Assembly: GCF_000006565.2 (NCBI RefSeq)
Contig: NC_031473.1
Span: forward strand, 992,001 to 1,056,000
Source: Toxoplasma gondii ME49
Lineage: Eukaryota; Apicomplexa; Conoidasida; Eucoccidiorida; Sarcocystidae
DNA length: 64,000 nucleotides
Direction: 5' to 3'
The notes below the pieces were generated by a model. That model saw only the letters and a program-made list of their open reading frames with translations, was not told the origin of the DNA and did no database searches. Of the stretch, positions 37,501 to 48,346 are shown piece by piece. The translations under genes were made by a program, and so were the position numbers. Each line of letters opens with the position of its first letter. Position 1 is the first letter of the stretch.

Positions 37501-40490
37501 GACTAAAGAAGGCGAGGACGCAGACAGGCTCTGGCGCCTCGTCCTTGTGCAGGCCGCGACTGCCTTTGAGCGCGCGCATGCAGCGGCTGTTCGGCTTAAC
37601 AGCGAGGACACTTGCAGGTCCGGAAGAGAGGAAGACACCGTCTTTTGCAGTGCTCGATCCGAAGGCCGCCTTCGTCTTGAGTGGTTTCTGCCTCAAAGGG
37701 AAGGCAAAGGGCGTTTCCATTGCCGGAGGTTCCTGTGCATGCGCAGTCGTGGGGTGCCTCTTCTCGCTTTCGCTCTCTTGTCGTGGACATGTCTCAAGCA
37801 TGTCAGGTCGCCCTCGCTCGTTGCCGCTCTTTAGTTCAAATGCTGTCCATTTGTCTCTTTTTTTTCAGGTGGGAAGCGGCGCTCTCGGTCGCGAGTTTCC
37901 TCGCCTACTCCGTCCGACTTCCTGTCGCGGCAGCTGGGCTCTTGGAGGCGTATCTCCCGAATGCCGCCTCGTCCTCGGCGTGCTGCTCTCTTGCATGCGC
38001 GATGCTGATAGAGCAGACCAGGCGCTTCCACGCTCTCTGTTCCTCCCGCGTCGTTCTGCTTCACTTCCGGGTGAAGGCCCAGAGTCTCCTTTCTCTCGCG
38101 CCGGCCGCGGCGCGTCAAGCTGCGCAAGGCGCGCCTGCAGTCAAAACTCAGCCAGGTTGGCGAGTCTCCGCCCTGTCTGCAGCGGGGCTGTCTCCTGGTC
38201 CCTCGGCCTTGAAGGTGACTCGCAAAGAAACAGACAGACAGAGGATCGCAAACGAGGCAAGACGCCGAGACACCCATGCAGGCGCGGACTTGGAAGCGTC
38301 TCAGCGCCCCGGCGCGCCTCTGCAGAACCCAAGCAGCTTCTCTCACCTTTTGGTAGCGCCTTTCTCGAGGTAGGGGAGGCTCCGAGGAAAGGCGACAGAA
38401 AAAACGGAGAGAGACCTCCTTCGAGGCTGTTGAACGGACCCCTACTCAGTCGAAGTCAGCCAAGTGACAAGTTCTGAGGTAGTCGATAAAATGGGGGTCG
38501 CATTGGTGGGCGAGAGATGGCCAGCACAAGATGCCTCTCCAGACAACTGTTTCCACTCTTTCAGCTCGTTCATCAGGTTTCCAGTCTTTCCTATTGGCGC
38601 CTTTGATTCTCTCTTCCGTTCTCTGTCTCTCCTTTGTCCTTCTCGCCTTTTTCTTCCCCTCTCGATTCTTCCATCGCGCATTTACGAGGCTCTCTTTTTT
38701 TCTCCGTCCCCCACTATGCGGCGTCTCGGCTTTTCACCCCCCTCTGTTCCACGTCTTCTCTTTCTCCTGTGCTTCTCACTTTGCTTCCCTCCTTTCGTTG
38801 CCTCCCCTCCTTTTCTCGTTTTTTCTGTCATTGCCAAGCGTTTTGTCGCGTGTGTGTGTTTCTCAGCTGTCTCGTCTCGGAGGCACCTGCGATGCATCGA
38901 AGCGCGCTGGCGCCGGGGTATCTTCCTTCTCCGAACTCCCGCAAACTGGATGGTTCTTTGCGCGGAGAAGCATTGGTTGCGGCGGGTGGTCTCGACGCAC
39001 AACTCGCTGTCGATTTCCCCGCCGTGCCGCCCTCGCCTCACTCTTCTCTTGCTCCATCGCGGCGCCCGGCCTCGCGCTCGGCGTCCGAAGACGCGCAGTT
39101 GAGGGCCGAGACGAATGCAGTCGAAAAAAAGCTTGCTCGAGAAGAGAAGACAACCTTTGGACTCTTCAACGAGTCCTTTTCGCGGGGGTTTGTGTCGTCT
39201 AATCCCAATGCATGCATGCTGCAGCGCGCGCCTGCTCCCCCGGTCGACTGCTCGGCCTATCTCCCCTCAGAGGAAGCGCGGCCGCGGTGTGATAGCGAGG
39301 CTGTGAAGAGAGCCGATGCTAGGCTACTGGAAGCTTGTCCAGAAGTGGAACACTCCGACCTCCCTCTCCGAGGCGCGGGAGGGAAACCAAGAGAAAACCA
39401 CCAGAGTTGCAGGAGAGAATTGAAGAAGGCACACGCAGACGAGGAACGAAATGTAGATGAACAAGGAAAGAAGGACGAGGAGAGAGAGGTCGATGCCGCT
39501 TGTGTTTTCGAGTGCGTCCAAGAAAGAGGAGACGAGGAACGCTTTCCTAGTCGGTCGTTCCCCAGCTCGACTTTCGCCTCGAGTCCACAGGTCCCTTGCC
39601 AGGGAGGCCGAGACTCTGGGCTTTCTTGTTTGGGAGAGTCGCGAGAAAAAGACAAGGAGAGTTTGCCAGGATCTTCTCGCGCTCAGGTGGCTGGTGCATG
39701 CACTCAGCCAACGAGTAGACGCGGCTACGGCGCAGATCCAGGAGACCAAGTGAGGCTCTTTGAGTTCTTGAAGCTCCACGTTGGAGCACCCTGTCGATAC
39801 TTCCGGTGGATCGGCGGCAGCAGACTGCTGTCGCGCGACGCCGAGGATGCGAATCCGACAGGGGAAAGCGAGGGAAGACTGGGCGAGGAAGGGAGAGAGC
39901 AAGTTCAATTTATCACTGGCTGTGTGGTGCCAGGCGTATCGGCGAGAAGTCGTGAGGGGGAGGACCGAGAAGCCCGCTGTATCTCTTCCCCGGAGCGAGA
40001 GAAAAGGCGACACACTGCAGGCGCAGGAGCATGTCTGTCTCGACAAATGTCTTCGCCCTCGGCAGGGACGCCCGGCGTCTGCAAAACCTGTTCGACGCTT
40101 CTCTCGGACCTAAGAGAAGAAAGACAACTCGCTTCGTCGCGTGCTAAGCGAGCCATGCGACGGTGGAGCCTCGACCTCGCCTCCCGCCTTCCTGGAGCCG
40201 TCGAGGCCGTACAGCCTCTGGGGTCTGTGCCGCTCCTGCTCGCTCAGGCGCTCGGCGTCGTCGTCCCTCGGACTGCCGGACCGCTAGTTGGGCTCGGGCG
40301 CCACAGCCCCCTGGGCTGTGGCGCCCATTCTCTCTCCGCGAGACACGGCCGCGGCGAGGCGACCCAGCGGCCGGACTCGGCGGACCGCAGTGAAGAGGTC
40401 ACAGACCGCGGCTCCAAGAGACTGTTCTGGGCTTGCAGGAGCTGGGAGGGGCTGGAGTGTCTAGTCCATGCAGAGGAACGCGAAAACTAA
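31600..40490 (+). CDS. Large alpha-helical multi-exon protein, possible karyopherin-beta (TNPO3/importin-13-like)
   Basis: Downstream exons join in phase: one ending 34033 (GAA|GTAAGT), then 35149-35723, 36005-36080, 36581-36715, 37166-37617, 37869-38369 and 38867-40490 with a stop at 40490. Upstream, 31277-31465 and the exon from 31600 (SSLFLLCVRAVLSELPFDMRS) are likely; joins between 31.9 and 33 kb are not fixed. Helical stretches: FVSLAVEHFSTLLVEASVLAATG; EVYDVAEMLLEPREVSGKQ followed by NSWTPVVALLASLQGEALDFVSELLWLFPAEF; EEKRLFLDESLAAAVASFLGVADW; and WEAALSVASFLAYSVRLPVAA with LLEAYLPNAASSSACCSLA. Their spacing resembles N-terminal HEAT repeats of TNPO3/importin-13 (W, then L-P-E, then a paired helix rich in Ala/Cys/Leu). 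That identity is tentative; such receptors carry cargo through nuclear pores. Poly-Ser, Glu/Arg and Ala inserts interrupt the helices. The last exon (540 residues) contains its own ATG at 38892 and could instead be a separate gene. Confidence 0.55.
34672..34842. repeat. TA microsatellites in intron of the 31-40 kb gene
   Basis: TA tracts occur at about 34676-34692 and 34817-34838, inside the intron 34034-35148. Confidence 0.8.
36870..36925. repeat. ATAGATAT repeats in intron of the 31-40 kb gene
   Basis: Short tandem ATAGATAT/ATATAGAT words lie in the intron 36716-37165. Confidence 0.8.
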
Positions 40491-43229
40491 GAGGCGGCGT
40501 CTGTGGCGCTAGTGTCGCCAAATGCGACGGGAAGAGCACGGAGACAACTGACTCGCTGTTGTGTGTGCGCGTTCCTTCGGGAATTCGTTGGGAGGCTGGG
40601 GAGGCGGGGGGGAGAGGGCGAGGCTCCACCGTCGCAGACTTTCCGCGGGATGAGAAGTTCCGTTGTCATTTCGGTCTGATCGGGACTTTCAGGAGAGACT
40701 TTCGAGTCGGGTGGAACGGAGAAGTGAAGAAGAGCAGCGTCGGTGGGGCAGCGCTGGAGAGCGAAAGGTGGAAAGGCCAGAAGGCGACCACGAAGACCGA
40801 AGAAGAGGGGCAGAACCCGGGGGCAACGAAAAACGCTCACGGACGACTGGCAAGACACAGAATGGAGTTCCTGCATCAGGCAGGCATGGGTTCCTCGGCT
40901 GCTTGATAACGGCTGCACCTCTTGGCTTCCACAGCGTTGTTCGTTTCTGTTCGGGACTCTCCGCTCGCGTGGTGAGGCTCACACCTGGAGTTTGAGGAAC
41001 AGAAATGCGTCGTGCAGAGGCGTCCTTCATTATGAGAAACGTACAAGAACGCAAAAGCAGATATGTCTGGATGTCGGCGGGAGGCAACGGAGACGCGAGG
41101 ACCGCAGCGAGCAGCTGCCAAGTCAAGGTTTTTTGCGCAGAAGCGGCCGAGTCAGTTGTCACTTTCGGAAGTAAAGGGGAGCCAGGATATGCAATGGAAA
41201 AAGACGTATTTCTTGCGAGTCTCTCGAGACACTCTGCGCACACTCCCGACGCATGTTGACAGATGTCGACACAGAGATAGACACGGCGATGTTTACTCAG
41301 ACGCTTGTGCCATGGTACTGTGTCAAAGCCACTGACACAGCTGATGGCTGCAGAGGTAGACACTTTTGTACTGATACACAAATACATACATGCATACATA
41401 TATGCATATATACACAGAAACGAATATATTTAAACTGGAGGGCGCAGGCAGAAATACGTATCTGTTGGTGAACAGAGAGGTGTACCGAAGAGGTGACACT
41501 TCCGTCCGTGGTGGCTCGTGTCGGTTTCGAAAAGTTCCTCTGGAATCTGTCCTCGTGTATGCGCTCGAGTCGCGACGGTGTTTGTTGCTTCGCTGCGTCC
41601 TGAAATTCCCATTCGCTTAGTCTTTTTCTGACAGCTCTCCACACCAGGGGAATTGCCTCAGCTTCGTCTGCGTGCCGAGCATCACGAGACGAGTTTGTTC
41701 TAAACAGTTCGCGGTGTCCTCTGCCGCGTTTTTAATCCAGTGCTGCGGATCCGCGTCAGAGGGGGGTTTGTTTCACCCTTCACAGCTCGAAGAAGCCACC
41801 CATTCGCGTTTCTTGTAAAAAACTGTGCGGGGAACTCCTGGCTGCTAACGCTCTGATTTTCGATTTTTAGTGCCCGCTGCGATCCCCTAAACTGCCCATT
41901 CCACACAAAAGACTCTGGTGCCCGCGACGACCAGGGCCGCCAAACGATCCCCCTTGTGTTGGGCAGTCCCCTGGAGGATCCTTTTTATGCGGAACGCGTC
42001 CGACCTGTGGTGCCCGGGCAAACCACGAACAGTGGGATGGCGTATTTAAATACATCTTGCGGGGGTCGTGACCAGTGGGGGCTTCAGGTTCGCACGAACA
42101 AGCGAGGACGAGTGAGACTACACTCAGAGAGCGCGAAGCTTGCTTGCAGGCTCTCGTCGAACTGTTACGCTTTTTATAACCGTGTCCGCGTGGCAAACGC
42201 CATAGCAAAGCCTAGCGACTCTTACATAATTTGCCTCCGGATATGGATACCTCTTTCACAGAGACACCCACAAGAAGTCCTTGTCAAGGTCTACGCTTTC
42301 GGTTCCCGTACTTGTCTGTGGTAAACTGCCCCCCACCATACATTTTCCACTGATCTGTCGGTTGCGCTATTTTCACATGATTCACACGTATATCCTTTTC
42401 CTTTCTTCACGGTTGCGTCCGGGCAACCTTTGCTCGACAGTGTAACGCGCTGCTCAGCCAGCCGTAGGCGCGACGCTAGACAGAAGCACTGGTATCGAAC
42501 GATCTTCAGCTGCGTTAGCAGGCTCTGTCTACTCTGACTCATGGAAGGTGTCCTATGCACTGACGCAGCACGCTGCTTGTCTTTTCGAATTCAGATGCGT
42601 CACCTATGTCTGTCGTCTCGCATCGGGAGCTCAACCAGCGCTGACTCTCCACTCGATCCGTTGTTGACACCGCTATAAACGCCTGTAGAGCGTCCCGTCG
42701 AAAATGATAGAACGACACGCGACCGGCCTGTGACACTGACGTCAGCTCGAAAACCCGCGGTTTTCGGTTCGCACGCCGAAGCTCGTGTGGAAACGCGTCA
42801 TCACGATGCCGCCGCGGCGGTTCAGGTATTTCCCGGCACTTCGTTTTGCGCGTCTCCATTCGCAGATCGCAGTCATGTATCGGAAAGGAAGTCGAACACA
42901 GATCATTTAGCAGCCGGGTAAACGCCTCTCGATGTTCGCGGCAAACGCGTCTCTTTTATTAAGAGCCAAGCAACGTTGCACGGTGACCCTCCAATCGGCA
43001 TCAGCGCGTCTCAATAGCGTGTTCGACGAGGTGACAGTTCGTTCCGGATTTGCACGGTTGTTTGAAGAACACAGGTAACGCAAACTCCGCTGTTCAGAGC
43101 TGCAACGTTTGCCGACGAACACCGCTGTCTGCTTTTTCGGCTTCTTCGAGGCTGTCCCCGCCGCAGTTACTCTACCGGTGAAGGCACGTGACGAGAGGAC
43201 CCAGTTCTGTGGGCCGTGGAAGCCCGGAA
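40491..43229. other. Intergenic region upstream of the exported-effector gene
   Basis: No supported gene. The region holds the 3' flank of the 31-40 kb gene and the promoter/5' UTR of the gene starting at 43230. Short open frames on both strands lack ATG-plus-domain support. A short ATAC/CATATA repeat lies near 41380-41415. I did not identify a core promoter element with confidence. Confidence 0.4.
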
Positions 43230-45761
43230 ATGCGTTGGTGTGCCCCTGGTGAAACGATAGAGAAGCAAAACCAAATGGAAGTCGGTGAGCCTCCGCAGAT
43301 AAGTGGGCGCGAAGCGGGAGTTCTCGCAGGAGCTCCTCTTGGCGCTCGCGATGGATTCCGTAGTAGTACAAGCAGTTGTTGTCACGCACTTCGATTTAGA
43401 AGATCTGGACCGTATGTGTTTAGTTGTCTTGCTGTGGGATTAATTGCCATTTCATGCGCACCAGAGAGTTTGTGTTTTGAGGCAAGTCTTCCCTTCCTGT
43501 TGGCTGGACTTGCGGGTTCAGAGGCTATCGCAGATGGCGGCCCTCTAGCCGTATATGCAAGGACTGTGACGGCCTCTGCCCGCGGTGGAACTCACTGGTC
43601 CCAGAGAGAGGCTCTTGTCACGGCCCCGATGCAGGCCAGGCGCTTGGCGGCAGAGGGTGGAAGTGAATCAGAAGACGAGCAGGGTGTCGCGAGGCCGGGA
43701 GAAACCACGGCGACACCCAGCACGCCACTGCCACCGCGGCCGTCTGTGCTGATGGAGCTACGCTCTCCTTCCACTCCAGGTGGTTCCGAACCAGCCTCGT
43801 CTGCGGCCCTGCAGGCGGGGTCTTTGTCTCCTCCCCAATTAATTCAGTCACAGCGGAGCCCGACAGGATCGTCTTCACCGTTACTTAGGACATCCATGCA
43901 GGAGTCCTCTGAACGGCCTGGATCACCCTCCACAAAGCCCGGTAGCCCATCCGGACACGCGAAGAAGAGTCCGCCTCTACCCCTACAGGAACAAGGTCGC
44001 GCTGTACCTTCTGGGGAGCAACCTCCTCCGCAGCCGCCTCCACCTCATTCACCGCCACGTGTGGCTACGGGCAGAGAAATCCGAGAACGGGTGCTCAGAG
44101 AGCTAGAACTGAGACGGGGTTCAGGTGGGGAAACGTCATCAAGGCTCAGACCTCCTGCCAAACGGCCAAGCGAGGAGGCTCGTGGCTTTGACAGACCGGG
44201 GACTACAGGAACTACAGGACCGCAAGTTCGGACCGCGCTAGATGTTTTGCGCGAGGTGACTCAAGCAAAACAACTAAAGCTCACGGCAGAGTCGTCCTCC
44301 AGCGCGACAGCAAGCCCAGCTACTGAGACCGAACGTCGACCAAGCTCCCCTCGACCGACGCCCCCTCCTCTCCCACGTCCAATGTCGCCTATCCGGACAG
44401 GCAAAGAAATCATGGAGAAGGTGAAAAAAGAGCGAGCCCTCCAACGTGCACAAATGGAAAGACGACATCGCACAGAAGGCGACGCAACCTCATCGGTACA
44501 AGGACAAGCGCCTCTTATAGGTCCACGACCACGGCCTAAAAGTGCGCTACAGACTTTTCGTGAGGTGTACGCAGCGATGCGGTCGCAACAAACCGCACGA
44601 CAGGTGCCTTCCAGGCACACATCAACTCCAGCATCTCAGACGCATTCACAACCATATACGTCTTCTCATCCCAGCAAGACGTCGTCACCGAGTCGTGCGA
44701 GTGCAGGTTTTTTGAGAGGCAGTCAATTTCTTCAAGAAGGGCATGGTGGGAAAGGCGCGTCAACGGCTTCTCTACACTCCGAGCCTGGCGCTGCGTCTAT
44801 GCCTGGACCTTCGCCTAAATCCGAACCTCCCCTTCTACCAACACAACACACTGAATGGCCAAGAGAACGGTTACCCAGCTCGTCCGACCGCGGACGTCGT
44901 TCTCCTGAAAGGGGTACCCGTGGACCCCTGGGAGAGCCGTCGCGTGGCATCGCCAAGATGCTGTATGCAGGCGCCCCGACAACAGTTCAGTCTCATCCCG
45001 GAAGTGCGTCGCTTGAGGTACCTGCGGCATTCGGAAAAGTTGAAGAGGGTCCTCGTAGGGAACCTCAGCCTTTCGCTGGAATGTTTCCTTTTGCCACCGT
45101 CGCACATACGGCGGCTATAGGTGGAGAAACTCCGGCAGGCATGTCAGGCCCCGATGGAAACGTAGTTCCACATACTGCTTTGCAGAGAGTGTCTTTGTCT
45201 CTGCCCCCGCGGTCCACAGGCACAGCTCCTGAAACGCCAATGCCTCGGGAACGTCGGCCACGCAAACAAGCTAAGCCCACCAGGTATTCAGCTTCCTATG
45301 AACCACACCATCCTAGTTCTCCAGCTCCCACACCCACTGTTTCTGGGCCGCTCATTTCGGCGTCGACTGGTCACTCGCCCCCGCAGACGAGTTCCTCTGC
45401 CTCGCCTCCGTTCCCCTCCCGGAGCAGCTGGCAACCAACAGGTCAACCTCTCCCGCAAAGACTCACCTTACCTGGACAGAGCGTCTTGAGGCAGATGGCT
45501 CCAGTTCCCCCTGCGCCTCGAGGAGGCGGCCCTCCTTTTCCGCCACAAGAGGAACCCTTGAACTTGTGTACACATGCGAGGAATCTGCCTCGTCTTCCCC
45601 CGGCATCGGTGATCGCCCATCAATTGGGTGCCAGTGCAGCTGTTTCAGCTCCGGGTGTGAGTCCCAGTGTAGGGTCAGCCCCTTCGGCGTCTCCACCTGT
45701 GCGATTGCCGTCACCGCCATCGCTTCATCGCCGGCCGCCGAGTAGTGAACGGCGGGTCTAG
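43230..45761 (+). CDS. IST: TEXEL-bearing exported dense-granule effector, IST-like (STAT1-pathway repressor)
   Basis: Single exon, 843 residues from the first ATG; a GTG 42 bases upstream is not used. Residues 61-96 form a recessed hydrophobic segment (VFSCLAVGLIAISC...LPFLLAGLAG) acting as signal or anchor. RRLAA at 137-141 is a TEXEL site of the kind cut by Golgi protease ASP5. The rest is disordered, rich in Pro/Ser/Thr. Two copies of a paired helical repeat occur: unit A at about 277-296 and 388-414 (TGREIRERVLRELELRR; TGKEIMEKVKKERALQR), unit B at about 333-351 and 435-454 (ALDVLREVTQAKQL; ALQTFREVYAAMRSQ). A basic NLS-like cluster (RERRPRKQAK) lies near 672-682, and PLNLCT at 776-781 resembles PxDLS CtBP-binding motifs. 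IST is a dense-granule protein reported to enter the host nucleus, bind STAT1 and recruit Mi-2/NuRD with CtBP. Size, single exon, TEXEL, two repeats and CtBP motif all fit. Assignment is from features, not alignment; another exported GRA protein is the alternative. Confidence 0.65.
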   Translation: MRWCAPGETIEKQNQMEVGEPPQISGREAGVLAGAPLGARDGFRSSTSSCCHALRFRRSGPYVFSCLAVGLIAISCAPESLCFEASLPFLLAGLAGSEAIADGGPLAVYARTVTASARGGTHWSQREALVTAPMQARRLAAEGGSESEDEQGVARPGETTATPSTPLPPRPSVLMELRSPSTPGGSEPASSAALQAGSLSPPQLIQSQRSPTGSSSPLLRTSMQESSERPGSPSTKPGSPSGHAKKSPPLPLQEQGRAVPSGEQPPPQPPPPHSPPRVATGREIRERVLRELELRRGSGGETSSRLRPPAKRPSEEARGFDRPGTTGTTGPQVRTALDVLREVTQAKQLKLTAESSSSATASPATETERRPSSPRPTPPPLPRPMSPIRTGKEIMEKVKKERALQRAQMERRHRTEGDATSSVQGQAPLIGPRPRPKSALQTFREVYAAMRSQQTARQVPSRHTSTPASQTHSQPYTSSHPSKTSSPSRASAGFLRGSQFLQEGHGGKGASTASLHSEPGAASMPGPSPKSEPPLLPTQHTEWPRERLPSSSDRGRRSPERGTRGPLGEPSRGIAKMLYAGAPTTVQSHPGSASLEVPAAFGKVEEGPRREPQPFAGMFPFATVAHTAAIGGETPAGMSGPDGNVVPHTALQRVSLSLPPRSTGTAPETPMPRERRPRKQAKPTRYSASYEPHHPSSPAPTPTVSGPLISASTGHSPPQTSSSASPPFPSRSSWQPTGQPLPQRLTLPGQSVLRQMAPVPPAPRGGGPPFPPQEEPLNLCTHARNLPRLPPASVIAHQLGASAAVSAPGVSPSVGSAPSASPPVRLPSPPSLHRRPPSSERRV

Positions 45762-48346
45762 TGGGTGGATGCATTTGCGGGCAGAATTTTTGGGTGTTTC
45801 GGAGAGAAGGCCAGCAACGGAACAAGTGAAAATCTCTCCAGTAGGTTAGTACACATTCCGTCGGCCGGAAAGATGGGCATGCATGCGGCGACACTCGCGA
45901 GTTTGTTAGAAGATGTGTGTGAGGTCTCACGTTCTCCACGTTTGCCCTTCCTTTCAGTTTGAGTCGACGTCATGGCGGGTTCACTGAGCTCAGGTGAACC
46001 CTGTGGGTCCGTAGCAGCTTCAGAGTCTACAAGTTTAAACAAGAGTGCATGTGCGTCGCGCATTAGGCCACTTTGTGCCATATTGGTATTTATTCAGTGA
46101 AGAAGACAGACGTTGCAGCACAAAGTGCCGCTGTCTCAGAGAGGCGCACATGTGCTCTGACTCAGAAGCGAAAGGCAGGAAGGCCCACCAATCAGATAAG
46201 AGCTGAAGCTACACTCCCTGTTACGCATTCCCGGATGGGGTGTTTTTACATAGGTAAGCGTGGAACGTCGTACGGACATGCACTTCAGTGCCTTGTGAAC
46301 TCCTTGGCTACTTCCAAAAGCATCGGTGGTGTCACAAGGCTTCCATTCTCGGAACTGTTTACGCAAAAAATACCGCAGAAGGTATTTATTCTTAAGAGCG
46401 TAACTCCCGACACGTTGTGCCCGCACCTCGGCGTGTGAGTCAGTGACTGCGCAGCCCAGTCACCAGGCTAGCACGACTCAAACCTCACTGATTAGAAACG
46501 GAAAACCGACAGAAGGCAGCATCAGTTGAGCAGGACAGCAAACGCGAATCACGGAGAAAGAATGCCAGAGTGTTTCTTGGTACCGAGCAGCAGAGGTAGA
46601 TTGGCACTGCTTCAAGAGCGCTCCGATAGTGGCTGCATGGCCAGCATGCAGGCTGCGTTCTTGAATTTCGCGACGCGGCAGAGCATCCACTAGAAAAACC
46701 ACAATACGTAGATCAATGCTTGGGGGTGCGTACCGGTAGGGAAAACACTACCTTCCCTCGACGTTCGAGTCTCTCGCTTCGCCGGTTCCGTCTTTTTTAA
46801 AGCGGTTCTCGGATAAGCCACGAAAAGACGGTGGCTCTGTCTGGGTTCGGGACCGCAGACGCATCCGAGGAGAGCCCAAGCACAGCATTGAGTCTCCCAG
46901 ACAGACGTGGAGGAAGTTTGAAACTTTGAAGCGCATGAACATCCTGCGCGCCCCTTACCCTTTGTGTGCTCCAACTAGTTCATGGAGGCCCTCCCGCAGA
47001 TCTCGCTCTGCGGACTTTTGTTTGCTATCTCAGGACTCGTCCGGCTGCGAACGTTTGCTGCTCTTGTTGCACCATTATCGGTGAACCGTATGACTTTACG
47101 TAAATGCATCGACGGGCAACACACAACTCTGGCGTAAAGCGCTGCGCCTTTTCGGACTCCCGTGAACGAACGCTTGAGAGACACGGTGTGCGAGGTCGGG
47201 ACTCAGTGTGGAGAGCGTCGACAGATGCCGAAAAAGATCTTCTCAGCCTAGCACGCGTGCTTCAAGGTAATCTGCACGCATGCACGGTGCTGCCATGCAT
47301 GCATCTGAACACAGCGTCGGTGTATAAAGCTAACTGTTGTGCCTCAGCTGCTATCGGCATCAGCTTCTGCTCCTGCGAGAGAGGCTCCCGGGGGGGCGCT
47401 CTGTTCGCTCCTGCCTACTCCGCATTTGCGCCCTCGAAAGGCGCGTCTTGCAACGGTAAGGAAAAAAGACAATTTGAAGAACAGGCGGACAGAGAGGAGC
47501 AGGAAGCCAGGGGGCGAGACGAAAGAAGACATCGGGACGCTGTTCACGACGCAACAAACGAGGCTGAATGGAAGGAACGAATTTGGGGTTTCGCTTTCCG
47601 GCGTCCGAGCGCCTGACATGAGGACAAATCGGACAGTCCGTTCAGAGACGGCCAATTGCGGGGAAAAATGAACAAACAACAGACGGCAAAGAAAGAACAT
47701 GCGAAGAGAAACGGCTCAACAACTCTCGAATAAAAGAAACAGGCAGCAACGAAAATTTGTCGGTTTGCGTCTTTGCGCACTTGGTTGCGCTTCGCCATTC
47801 AAAGGCGATGATCTCGGAAGGCCTCATCCACCTGTCCGTCGCGCCTCTCTCGCCCCCTTTCTGGAAGCTCAAGAGCAGAGCGGGGGACAAGCGAAAAGTT
47901 GCGAAGGAAAAACTACACGCTGCTTTCTGTCCTGTCGCGCTTGCTGCTGCATGCATGCATACCCACGGCATGAGCTTTTTTCTTCTATCACGCAGCTGCA
48001 CTTGCGGCGACCCTTTTGCCGGGGCAGTGAATCTCGTCTTCGCTGCCTCAGCTGCTGTGCCCAAGACACTCTTCACCAGTCTCTGTCTCGAACTCCCGCT
48101 TGTTCTCTCTCGCATTCTCTATCCTTCTTCGTAGTTCGTTCCCCTGGAAGGAGTCTGTCACCCCGCAGGGCAAGGAAGCGACACAGGTCGCCGGGAAGAG
48201 CGTCTTCAGAGAGGCATGGTTTCGCCAGCTGTCTCCGCAGTCTCGCTCGACTCTGTTCTCTCAGCTTCACGAGCACTCCTTGTGGAGTTCATGCATGCGT
48301 CTGTGAAAGCAGCTGTTCAAGCGGAGGATTTCGCTGGCGCCGGCTG
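45762..48346. other. Intergenic region with possible minus-strand exons
   Basis: An ATG-started minus-strand frame at 46081-45758 (107 codons) ends against the stop of the effector gene. An exon-like minus-strand segment lies at about 46690-46560 (acceptor TTTTTCTAG; translation ALPRREIQERSLHAGHAATIGALLK). Neither links to a complete gene. The 47.2-48.3 kb part is probably the 3' UTR of the WW-RRM gene. GCATGC clusters occur near 47278-47302 and 47948-47960. Confidence 0.35.

Noticed and set aside
43188..43229. Upstream extension of the effector gene
   Set aside because: The frame opens with GTG. The first ATG is at 43230 and no leader-like sequence lies before it.
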